Assembly (NCBI RefSeq): GCF_016908515.1
Contig: NZ_JAFBEA010000001.1
Span: 248,001-312,000, forward strand
Length of the DNA stretch: 64,000 bases
Origin: Virgibacillus halotolerans
GTDB taxonomy: Bacteria > Bacillota > Bacilli > Bacillales > Amphibacillaceae
Direction of reading: 5' to 3'
Position 1 is the first letter of the stretch; each line of letters begins with the position of its first letter. The notes below the pieces were generated by a model. It was not told where the DNA came from. It searched no databases and saw only the letters and a program-made list of their open reading frames with translations. Made by a program: the position numbers and the translations under genes. This document shows, in pieces, positions 57,081 through 64,000 of the stretch.

Positions 57081-57258
57081 TTGTCTAAAATGTTTACGAG
57101 CCTATCTCAGTGGGAATATAGTTTTTATAAGATAGATTATCTGAGACATGTTCTGTTGGGCATATTGTTTGCATCAATGAGAATGCTTTGATAATCTTAT
57201 GATATAAGGATGAGAATCCTTTATAATCATTGAAATATTCAGAGGAGGAAGTTTAATC

Positions 57259-57870
57259 ATGGCAAAATTTGAATTACCCGAACTACCTTATGCATACGAT
57301 GCTTTAGAACCTACAATCGATAAGGAAACAATGAACATTCATCATACGAAGCATCACAATACCTATGTGACGAAACTAAATGGCGCACTAGAAGGTAATA
57401 GTGATCTTGCTAGTAAATCATTAGAAGATCTTATTAGCAACTTGGACGCTGTACCTGAAAATATTCGTACAGCGGTTCGTAACAACGGTGGGGGACATGC
57501 TAACCACAGCTTTTTCTGGAAATTACTTTCACCAAATGGTGGTGGAGAACCTACAGGCGAACTAGCGGATAAAATCAACAGCAAGTTTGGTAGCTTTGAT
57601 AAATTTAAAGAAGCATTCGCAACCGCTGCAACAGGTCGTTTTGGATCTGGTTGGGCATGGTTAGTTCTTGACAATGGTGAACTGGAAATAACAAGTACAC
57701 CGAACCAAGACAGTCCAGTAATGGAAGGTAAAACACCATTACTTGGTCTTGACGTATGGGAGCATGCTTATTACCTTAAATATCAAAACAAACGTCCAGA
57801 ATATATTTCTGCATTCTGGAACATTGTAAACTGGGATGAAGTTGCAAAAAATTATAACGAAGCAAAATAA
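57259..57870 (+). CDS. sodA: Superoxide dismutase (Mn type)
   Basis: A 203-residue cytosolic enzyme that converts superoxide into oxygen and hydrogen peroxide. Metal ligands lie in NIHHTKHH (first His about residue 27), [10 protein letters not shown] (second His) and LDVWEHAYY (Asp and His). The GAGGAGG site precedes the ATG. Flanked by yqgE as in Bacillus. Confidence 0.97.
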   Translation: MAKFELPELPYAYDALEPTIDKETMNIHHTKHHNTYVTKLNGALEGNSDLASKSLEDLISNLDAVPENIRTAVRNNGGGHANHSFFWKLLSPNGGGEPTGELADKINSKFGSFDKFKEAFATAATGRFGSGWAWLVLDNGELEITSTPNQDSPVMEGKTPLLGLDVWEHAYYLKYQNKRPEYISAFWNIVNWDEVAKNYNEAK

Positions 57871-57886
57871 AGATATAAATAAAAAA

Positions 57887-57916
57887 ACACGGGGATCTGC
57901 TCTCCGTGTTTTTTTG
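57887..57916 (+). terminator. Terminator after sodA
   Basis: A 9-bp stem (57887–57895 / 57901–57909, one G·T) with a 5-nt loop, seven A before and seven T after. Confidence 0.9.
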
Positions 57917-58006
57917 TGTGTCAAAAACGTCAGTTTTCAATTTTAGAAATAAGGAATCAAAATTACCTACTGTATAGGTGTTACTAAGAAATGGACAATA
58001 AAAAGA

Positions 58007-58020
58007 TTGGTAATTACCAA
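58007..58020. promoter_or_regulatory. Perfect 14-bp palindrome before yqgE
   Basis: TTGGTAATTACCAA lies 65 bp before the yqgE start, a position and form suitable for a dimeric repressor. No regulator is known to me. Confidence 0.35.
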
Positions 58021-58084
58021 GTTTTCTAATGCATATCTCTATGTGAATCGACCACACTATGATATACAAAAGGGGTCATGAGCT

Positions 58085-59356
58085 ATGCATAAAAGTCTTC
58101 AATTTATTGTAGGAAAAATGGATATTAACCGGGATTTGTTATTTTTATTAGTTATTGGCGGTCTTTATTCATTAGGGATCTTCCTTTCTAATACTTTTGT
58201 TAACATTTATTTATGGAAACAATCGGGTGATTATATTACCATTGCAGTTTATAATTTAGCGGTTTGTATTTTCCAGCCAATTACATTTATTTTGGCAGGT
58301 AAACTTGCAAAGAAAATCGACAGGATTATTGTATTACGCTTAGGTGTGATATTTTTATCGCTGTTTTTCTTAAGTGTATTAATCATTGGGGAACATGCAG
58401 CAAAATATAACTTTATGTTAGGAAGCTTATTGGGAATCGGTTATGGTTTTTACTGGCTTGCCTTTAATGTGTTAACCTTTGAGATCACAGAGCCGGAAAC
58501 AAGGGATTTTTTCAATGGATTTTTAGGCGTATTACAATCTTTTGGTGGAATGGTTGGGCCACTTATAGCCGGAACAATTATTGCCAAAATGACTGCGAAT
58601 GCTGGGTATACTACAATTTTCAGCATATCTTTTATACTATTTATTTGTGCGGTTTCGTGTAGCTTTTTCCTAAAAAGACGTCAAGCAGAGGGAGATTTTC
58701 ACTTTGTTCGCATCTTGCAGGAAAGAAAGCATAATAAAAATTGGAAACGGATATTATATGCACATCTATTTCAGGGATTAAGGGAAGGGATATTTCTTTT
58801 CGTGATTTCTATCTGGGTTTTCCTAATCACCAAAAGTGAATTCTCGCTTGGTATGTTTAATTTGTATTTATCGGGACTTTCGTTTGTATTTTATTTTATC
58901 GTAACGAAATTTATTAAACCGCCGATGAGGAAAAAGGCGATATTAGTTGGTGGGATTATACTTTACCTTGCAATCTTTGTCATCCTGTTTAAAAGTAGTT
59001 ATCTATTACTCGTTGTATACGCAATATTGATTGGGATTGCTTATCCGATTATTAATGTGCCATACATGTCGATGACCTATGATGTGATTGGAAAAGCATG
59101 GAAAGCGAAAGACATGCGTGTGGAGTATATTGTCGTACTTGAACTATTTGCAAACATTGGTCGAATCATTTCCATTACTATTTTTCTTATCGCCGTATCG
59201 ATGTTTAATGCCGAGAAAGTTATCCCATTATTATTAGTTATTTTTGGTGCTGGACATTTGTTTGTTTATCTTTTCGTTAAAAATATTTACCTTGGAGGGT
59301 CCCCCAAAAAAGAAGTTATCATGAAAGAACAAATAACTGACGAAAAAAGCCGCTAA
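58085..59356 (+). CDS. yqgE: MFS transporter YqgE
   Basis: A 423-residue major facilitator superfamily protein with about twelve helices; substrate unknown. Position between sodA and pbpA and the N-terminus (MDINRDLLFLLVIGGLYSLG) match YqgE. AAAAGGGGTCATGAGCT precedes the ATG, with AGGGG about 10 bp upstream. A 14-bp palindrome in its leader suggests specific regulation. Confidence 0.87.
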   Translation: MHKSLQFIVGKMDINRDLLFLLVIGGLYSLGIFLSNTFVNIYLWKQSGDYITIAVYNLAVCIFQPITFILAGKLAKKIDRIIVLRLGVIFLSLFFLSVLIIGEHAAKYNFMLGSLLGIGYGFYWLAFNVLTFEITEPETRDFFNGFLGVLQSFGGMVGPLIAGTIIAKMTANAGYTTIFSISFILFICAVSCSFFLKRRQAEGDFHFVRILQERKHNKNWKRILYAHLFQGLREGIFLFVISIWVFLITKSEFSLGMFNLYLSGLSFVFYFIVTKFIKPPMRKKAILVGGIILYLAIFVILFKSSYLLLVVYAILIGIAYPIINVPYMSMTYDVIGKAWKAKDMRVEYIVVLELFANIGRIISITIFLIAVSMFNAEKVIPLLLVIFGAGHLFVYLFVKNIYLGGSPKKEVIMKEQITDEKSR

Positions 59357-59407
59357 ATATGGTAAAATCTAATATAGATAAATTAACATTTTTGCGGGGG
59401 ATATTTA

Positions 59408-61480
59408 ATGGCCAAAGAGAAAAAGAAAAAGGCACAATTGCCTATTCGGTTAAATATATTATTTTTTATTGTGTTTTTAATGTTTTCGGTATTAATTTTA
59501 CAACTAGGTATTGTACAAATATTGAATGGGGACTCCTATCGAAGCGAAATCGAACGCACAATCCAGGATACAACGGAGAACCCAGTTCCGCGCGGTAAAA
59601 TAGTGGATCGTAACCATAAGGTAATTGTAGATAATAAGCCGCTCTATTCGATTACATATACACCTGCAAAGGGTGTTCAGGCAGAAGAACGCTTGAAAGT
59701 AGCGGAGAAATTGGCTAATTTTATTTCGATGGACACTGAAAGCGTTACTGATCGGGATAAAAAGGAGTATTGGTATCTAAAACATACCGATGAGGCAGAT
59801 TCACGATTATCTGAAAAAGAAATTAATGAACTGGATAATGCTGAACAATATAAGAAAACCTTAGAGAAAATCACGGATGAAGAGATTAAAGATTTCTCTA
59901 AAGATGAACTTCAAGTAATCGCGGTAAAAAAAGAACTGGATAAGGCTTATTCATTAACACCACAAACGGTTAAGAATGAGGGCGTTACACCAGATGAATA
60001 TGCACAGGTGGCTGAACACCTGGATGATCTACCAGGTGTAAATGCTACAACAGACTGGGAAAGAGAGTTTAAATCCGGCGAGACATTCAGTAGTCTGATT
60101 GGATCCATCACCTCACAAGAACAAGGTATTCCAGCAGACAAGGAAGATTACTTTCTGACCAGGGGATATAGTCGGAATGATCGTATTGGAAAAAGCGGAT
60201 TAGAAGAGTATTATGAAGATATGCTCCGGGGAAGAAAAGAAAAAATAGAACATACCACAACGAAAAATGGTACGATTCTTGATTCGAAAACGGTTGTAGA
60301 AGGACAGCGTGGTAAAGATTTAGTGTTGTCGATTGATATAGATTATCAGGAAAAGGTTGATGAAATTGTTCGTGATGAGCTGAAGAAGGCGAAGAGCAGT
60401 CAACCTTATGATAATCGTTATTTGGAAGATGCACTTGCTGTCGCAATCAACCCAAGAACAGGAGAACTTTTAGCTGTGTCCGGACAGCACTATGATAAAA
60501 AGAAGAATAAGTATGATAATGCAGCATATAAAGCATTGTACGATGCGCATGTACCAGGTTCCTCCATTAAAGGTGCCACAGTATTAGCGGGGCTACAATC
60601 AGGTGTCATTTCTCCTGGTGAAACAATTTACGATAGTCCAATTAAAATTAAAGGGACGGCACAGAAGAGCTCTCTTTCTAAAAACATTGGATTAGCCAGT
60701 GATACGGATGCATTAAAAAAATCATCTAACGTATATATGTTTTATATTGCCTTACGTATCGGTGGAGAAAATCGTTATCCATTTCCTGACAATGCTTCAG
60801 CTAGGTTTGATACGGGAGCCTTTCAGAAGATGCGGAATTATTACGGCCAATTTGGTCTAGGCGTGCAAACGGGGATTGATTATCCGTTTGAGTCAGTAGG
60901 TTATGAAGGGGAAGTTAAAAATGACGCGGGTTTACTAATGAACCTTGCAATTGGTCAGTTTGATACGTACACTACCTTACAAATGGCACAATATGTATCA
61001 ACAATTGCAAATGATGGCTACCGCGTCCGACCGCATTTTTTAAATGAGGTACGGGAACCAACTGGTGATAAAGATAAAATGGGGCCGGTATTTAAAAGTG
61101 TAGGTACCGATGTAATGAATCGGTTACAAATGCAGGACAGTTATATCGAACGTGTTCAAGAAGGATTTCGAAGAGCTTTCCAGGAACAGGGTGGTACTGG
61201 TTACAGCTATTGGGGTGGTAAATCTTACGATCCTGTGGGAAAAACAGGAACTGCTGAGAGTTTTTATAAAGACGGGGATAATTTGGTAGAAACGGATAAT
61301 TATTCTTTAGTCGGCTATGCGCCAAGAGACGAGCCAGAAATTGCTTTTGCTGTTATTGTTCCTTACCTAGGAAAAAATAACCAATATAAGATCCAACATA
61401 ATATCGGTACAAGACTGATGGACGCTTATTTTGATTTAAAAGAAAAAAGAGATGACGATAGTAAAGAAAAAGAAGATTAA
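59408..61480 (+). CDS. pbpA: Class B penicillin-binding protein PBP2A
   Basis: A 690-residue DD-transpeptidase for side-wall peptidoglycan synthesis in rod-shaped cells. One membrane helix (about 18–38), a dimerisation domain, then the transpeptidase domain with SSIK (catalytic S385), SSN (439–441) and KTG (612–614). GGGGGA precedes the ATG. The pst phosphate operon that follows in B. subtilis is missing; a strong terminator comes directly after. Confidence 0.94.
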   Translation: MAKEKKKKAQLPIRLNILFFIVFLMFSVLILQLGIVQILNGDSYRSEIERTIQDTTENPVPRGKIVDRNHKVIVDNKPLYSITYTPAKGVQAEERLKVAEKLANFISMDTESVTDRDKKEYWYLKHTDEADSRLSEKEINELDNAEQYKKTLEKITDEEIKDFSKDELQVIAVKKELDKAYSLTPQTVKNEGVTPDEYAQVAEHLDDLPGVNATTDWEREFKSGETFSSLIGSITSQEQGIPADKEDYFLTRGYSRNDRIGKSGLEEYYEDMLRGRKEKIEHTTTKNGTILDSKTVVEGQRGKDLVLSIDIDYQEKVDEIVRDELKKAKSSQPYDNRYLEDALAVAINPRTGELLAVSGQHYDKKKNKYDNAAYKALYDAHVPGSSIKGATVLAGLQSGVISPGETIYDSPIKIKGTAQKSSLSKNIGLASDTDALKKSSNVYMFYIALRIGGENRYPFPDNASARFDTGAFQKMRNYYGQFGLGVQTGIDYPFESVGYEGEVKNDAGLLMNLAIGQFDTYTTLQMAQYVSTIANDGYRVRPHFLNEVREPTGDKDKMGPVFKSVGTDVMNRLQMQDSYIERVQEGFRRAFQEQGGTGYSYWGGKSYDPVGKTGTAESFYKDGDNLVETDNYSLVGYAPRDEPEIAFAVIVPYLGKNNQYKIQHNIGTRLMDAYFDLKEKRDDDSKEKED

Positions 61481-61484
61481 GCAG

Positions 61485-61526
61485 AAATCCTTCCATCCAA
61501 ATTTGGGATGGAAGGATTTTATTTTG
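61485..61526 (+). terminator. Terminator after pbpA
   Basis: A perfect 14-bp stem (61485–61498 / 61506–61519) with a 7-nt loop and T-rich tail. Confidence 0.92.
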
Positions 61527-61564
61527 TTACACATATTCAACACCAAATTAAACCTATCACAAGC

Positions 61565-61602
61565 AAAAAAACACAGTGCCTGCAATCAGACACTGTGTTT
61601 TT
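61565..61602 (-). terminator. Terminator for the minus-strand pair
   Basis: A perfect 12-bp stem (61567–61578 / 61591–61602); read on the minus strand it ends in a T-run from the A tract at 61565–61571. Confidence 0.85.
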
Positions 61603-61619
61603 GTACAGTAATTGAACCG

Positions 61620-62240
61620 TTACCTCGTTATTGCTTCAGCTATTTCTTTGAAGCTCATGTCGCTGTTTACCTTAAACTTACCAAGCTGTATTTTTTCACC
61701 GTAGCCATTATCTGTTAAGTAAAGATTGAACTTCGTAGAATTATCTATGATGCCGTTAGCTTCAAGTCTATCGCTGATTGTGGAAGATAGTACACCATCA
61801 TTAATATTAATTGTGTATGTTTTAGTCTCATCTTTGTCTTTTTCGTCATCTTTATCTTTTTTATCTCCTTTACCCTTAGCATCCTCTTTGTCATCTTTTT
61901 TCTTAAAAGTTTTTTCTTTATCATCTACTGCTTTGTCTGACTTGTCCGCTTTGTCGACATTTTGTTTATCTTTATTTTGCTCATCGTCTTTCTTCTGATC
62001 AGCATCTGGTTTTTCCGCTTCGTTTGCTTTTTGTTGCGTTTTATCATTATTAACAGAAACTGCAATATATTCTTCCTCGGTTACCACGCGATAGCCTTCC
62101 TCTTTTAAACTGGAAGTCATCTCGTCAATGGATAAATCATCTGCGGTTCTAACAGAATCATCAAAGTAGAAGATGCCGATCAGCATGATAATACCTGCAG
62201 TAAATAAGCCGATAGCAAATGCTCGTACTGGTTGTCTCAT
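61620..62240 (-). CDS. Membrane-anchored protein with YceG/MltG-like LysM-type domain
   Basis: A 206-residue protein: N-terminal anchor (about 8–27), a long low-complexity Lys/Asp/Glu linker (about 65–142), and a C-terminal stretch (ININDGVLSSTISDRLEANGIIDN … GKFKVNSDMSFKEIAEAIT) resembling the small LysM-like subdomain of MltG. The catalytic transglycosylase part is absent, so it is probably a wall-binding or regulatory protein. It may correspond to yqzC of B. subtilis by place. Function unknown. Confidence 0.8.
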   Translation of the reverse strand: MRQPVRAFAIGLFTAGIIMLIGIFYFDDSVRTADDLSIDEMTSSLKEEGYRVVTEEEYIAVSVNNDKTQQKANEAEKPDADQKKDDEQNKDKQNVDKADKSDKAVDDKEKTFKKKDDKEDAKGKGDKKDKDDEKDKDETKTYTININDGVLSSTISDRLEANGIIDNSTKFNLYLTDNGYGEKIQLGKFKVNSDMSFKEIAEAITR

Positions 62241-62282
62241 ATTTCTCTCCCTCTATATGTTCACATTCATAACTTGTCTATT

Positions 62283-62489
62283 TTAACGTTTATCCTGACC
62301 AATATCATCAGACAGTAATTCTTCTTCTAATATTTTAATTTTTTTCTTCATCTGATATGTATCCTGCATCGTTGTTATTGAAAATTGTTCAATCTGGTTT
62401 TCCAAATCTGCAAATTTATCATGAAGAAAAAATGATAAAATGAATAAAACCACCGCAACGCCAATCATTGCCATTACTGTAAAAAACAT
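62283..62489 (-). CDS. Small membrane protein with coiled-coil tail
   Basis: A 68-residue protein: membrane helix at about residues 2–22 ([19 protein letters not shown]), then a charged coiled coil ([15 protein letters not shown] … [13 protein letters not shown]). It lies 42 bp upstream of the LysM-like gene and is probably cotranscribed with it. A GGAGGG site precedes the ATG on the minus strand. Its place suggests a YqzD-like role, which is uncertain. Confidence 0.75.
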   Translation of the reverse strand: MFFTVMAMIGVAVVLFILSFFLHDKFADLENQIEQFSITTMQDTYQMKKKIKILEEELLSDDIGQDKR

Positions 62490-62599
62490 TTATTACCCTC
62501 CATTTCTTCGGTTCCACCAATATAGTTTATTCCGTGTATTAATATAACGCACTAAAACGAAATCCGCCATGAATAGACATATTTGTACAAGGCATTGTA

Positions 62600-62630
62600 T
62601 TATATGGTACAATATATTTATACCATATAA
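62600..62630. promoter_or_regulatory. Inverted repeat in the divergent region before rpmG
   Basis: TTATATGGTA (62600–62609) and its exact complement (62621–62630) with an 11-nt AT-rich spacer. It lies between the divergent minus-strand pair and rpmG and looks operator-like. Confidence 0.35.
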
Positions 62631-62675
62631 TTGGCTTGGAGAAAACAAAAATATTTTTTATTTTTCATCAGATTC

Positions 62676-62704
62676 TTGAAAATTTTTCTAACATCTGCTA
62701 TTAT
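62676..62704 (+). promoter_or_regulatory. Sigma-A promoter of rpmG
   Basis: TTGAAA (62676–62681), a 17-bp spacer and TATTAT (62699–62704) preceded by TGC, an extended -10. Confidence 0.7.
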
Positions 62705-62769
62705 AATTAAGTCTGAAATGAAAAATTTTATCTCTATAAAGCGAGTTTTAATAGTTTGGAGGGAAAACC

Positions 62770-62919
62770 ATGCGCGTAAACATTACTTTAGCTTGCACTG
62801 AAACAGGAGAGCGTAATTATATTACTACAAAAAATAAACGTACGAATCCTGAGCGTATTGAGCTTATGAAATATTGCCCACGTGTTAAAAAACACACTTT
62901 GCATCGTGAAACGAAATAA
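62770..62919 (+). CDS. rpmG: 50S ribosomal protein L33
   Basis: A 49-residue protein: [16 protein letters not shown] … [16 protein letters not shown]. The ribosome-binding site GGAGGG lies 6 bp upstream. Zinc-binding L33 proteins use two CxxC pairs; here only C9 and C36 remain, with T12 and V39 in place of the others, so this copy probably does not bind zinc. It sits before yqgN, as rpmGA does in B. subtilis. Confidence 0.95.
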   Translation: MRVNITLACTETGERNYITTKNKRTNPERIELMKYCPRVKKHTLHRETK

Positions 62920-62928
62920 TTTCAGCGG

Positions 62929-62966
62929 AACTCTTATCATACAAATTGATAAGAGTTTTATTTTTA
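62929..62966 (+). terminator. Terminator after rpmG
   Basis: A perfect 11-bp AACTCTTATCA stem (62929–62939 / 62947–62957) with a 7-nt loop and T-rich tail. Confidence 0.88.
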
Positions 62967-63008
62967 CACAATAATTCATGTTCAGGTCATGATACAAGGA
63001 GGATTAAT

Positions 63009-63554
63009 ATGGATAAGCAGAACCTGCGTCAAACAACCATCCAAAAAGTAAAAGAACTGACAACGAAGGAGAAACAACAAATAGAGGAAAGTTTAATTAA
63101 TCAATTGGTAAGTTCCACATTGTGGCAGCAGGCAAACACAATCGGTGTTACCATGTCCCAAGGATTTGAATGGGATACAAAGGCGATCATCGAGCGGGCA
63201 TGGGAACAAGATAAAACCGTTTGTGTTCCAAAATGCGAACCACAGCAAAAGAAACTTACTTTTTATCAATTGGATACATATGATCAATTAGAGGTTGTAT
63301 ATTACAAATTATTGGAGCCAAAACCTGATCCGAAGAAGCAAATGGACAAAAAAGCAATTGATTTATTGATTGTACCAGGTATTTTGTTTGATCAGCAGGG
63401 CTATCGAATTGGCTTTGGTGGAGGGTATTATGATCGATTTTTAATCGATTTTCCTAACCAAACAGTTTCGTTGGTTAGTGCCATACAATTAGTGGATAAA
63501 GTGCCATCAGAATCATTTGATATCCCTGTTCAACATCTGATTACGAATATGTAG
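63009..63554 (+). CDS. yqgN: 5-formyltetrahydrofolate cyclo-ligase
   Basis: A 181-residue enzyme that converts 5-formyl-THF into 5,10-methenyl-THF using ATP. The family motif GYRIGFGGGYYDRFL near residues 131–145 is intact, and KPDPKKQMDKKAIDLLIVPG precedes it. ATG 63009 has AAGGAGGA upstream; the frame is open further back to 62946 without a ribosome-binding site and across the rpmG terminator. Confidence 0.93.
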   Translation: MDKQNLRQTTIQKVKELTTKEKQQIEESLINQLVSSTLWQQANTIGVTMSQGFEWDTKAIIERAWEQDKTVCVPKCEPQQKKLTFYQLDTYDQLEVVYYKLLEPKPDPKKQMDKKAIDLLIVPGILFDQQGYRIGFGGGYYDRFLIDFPNQTVSLVSAIQLVDKVPSESFDIPVQHLITNM

Positions 63555-63566
63555 GAGGGACTTTAA

Positions 63567-64000
63567 ATGAACGTGAACCGCTACGCTCGTCAGGTATTAT
63601 TCTCATCGATTCAGGAAAAAGGGCAAGAGATGTTGGCAGGGAGCACTGTACTCGTTGTTGGTGCTGGAGCTTTGGGAACGGTTATATGCAATCATCTGGT
63701 TCGTTCCGGGATTGGGAAAATCAGGCTGATTGATCGTGATTATGTTGAATTAAGTAATTTACAAAGGCAGATGCTATTTGATGAGGAAGATGTTCGTCAG
63801 GCACTACCGAAATCCGTGGCTGCAAAACAAAAATTAGAAAAAATAAACAGTTCCATTACAATTGAAGCGATTGTTGGCAATGCTACTTATGAAAATATAA
63901 AGGAGTTAACAGACGGTGTTGATGTTGTCATGGATGGTACTGATAACTTTTCTACAAGATATCTTCTCAACGACATATGCTATAAAAAAGGTATTCCGTT
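63567..64000 (+). CDS. ThiF/MoeB-family adenylyltransferase, 3'-truncated by window edge
   Basis: 144 residues are visible before the window ends. An E1-like fold is clear: VVGAGALGTVICNHLVRSG (ATP-binding glycine motif, about 31–49), the IDRDYVE acidic motif, SNLQRQ with the conserved arginine and DGTDNFSTRYLLND. It adenylates the C-terminus of ThiS or MoaD for sulfur transfer; the two cannot be told apart without the rest. AGGAGGG precedes the ATG. Confidence 0.88.
   Translation, partial: MNVNRYARQVLFSSIQEKGQEMLAGSTVLVVGAGALGTVICNHLVRSGIGKIRLIDRDYVELSNLQRQMLFDEEDVRQALPKSVAAKQKLEKINSSITIEAIVGNATYENIKELTDGVDVVMDGTDNFSTRYLLNDICYKKGIP

Noticed and set aside
56487-57191. Open frames across the tRNA cluster on both strands
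   Set aside because: They translate tRNA genes; the cloverleaf structures explain the sequence completely.

Overview
The window is a stretch of low-GC Gram-positive chromosome from an endospore-forming member of the Bacillaceae. The gene order follows the yqeH–comE–holA–gpr–lepA–hemW–hrcA/dnaK–yqe/yqf–dnaG–sigA–sodA–pbpA segment of Bacillus subtilis. Spore genes (gpr, spoIIP, yqfC, yqfD), the DNA-uptake genes comEA/EB/EC, ribosomal protein S21 and sigma-A-type promoters all fit. GC-rich interspersed repeats of the kind common in the Oceanobacillus/Virgibacillus group suggest that part of the family, but this is an inference. Nearly every gene is an ordinary housekeeping gene. I see no prophage, no CRISPR array, no intact insertion sequence and no obvious undescribed multi-gene system.

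Layout. 1–4046: ribosome assembly and metabolic operon yqeH(partial)–aroE–yqeI–nadD–yqeK–rsfS–yqeM. 4343–7943: competence genes comEA, comEB, comEC. 8048–9807: yqzM(-), holA(+) and rpsT(-). 9979–16218: gpr, spoIIP, yqxA, lepA, hemW. 16254–23026: a CIRCE-controlled heat-shock cluster hrcA–grpE–dnaK–dnaJ, continuing into prmA and rsmE. 23014–25875: mtaB, deoC, rpsU, yqeY. 26116–31830: a sigma-W-like promoter, then yqeZ–floA and a membrane protein, followed by the spore genes yqfC–yqfD and phoH. 31891–36953: pgpH, ybeY, dgkA, era, yqzL, recO. 37003–41821: a glycine T-box leader, glyQ–glyS, ccpN and ppsR. 41822–43014: a 1.2-kb gene-free region holding a TIR-bounded element with two GC-rich repeats, then the control region of dnaG–sigA. 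43015–50768: dnaG, sigA, cccA, trmK, yqfO, cshB, nfo. 50808–56184: small membrane genes, an NfeD protein and a phosphate-uptake cluster (Na/Pi cotransporter, DUF47 protein, PiT). 56298–57080: six tRNA genes behind tandem promoters. 57259–64000: sodA, yqgE, pbpA, two minus-strand genes, rpmG, yqgN and the start of a ThiF/MoeB-like gene.

How the genes relate. Ribosome biogenesis and translation quality control (yqeH, yqeI, rsfS, ybeY, era, lepA, rsmE, prmA, mtaB, trmK) alternate with replication (holA, dnaG), transcription (sigA) and stress genes. The points most worth a second look are non-coding. They are the 725-bp element that seems to have separated ppsR from its terminator, related GC-rich repeats in inverted orientation, a degenerate 21-bp tandem repeat before comEA, and candidate sigma-W and sigma-H promoters. 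There are also several perfect inverted repeats of unknown role and two tRNAs with odd bases. Relative to B. subtilis gene order (from general knowledge), comER, yqeW, cdd, yqxD, the zur/ispG stretch and the pst operon are missing at their usual places; deoC and a different set of phosphate transporters occupy related positions.
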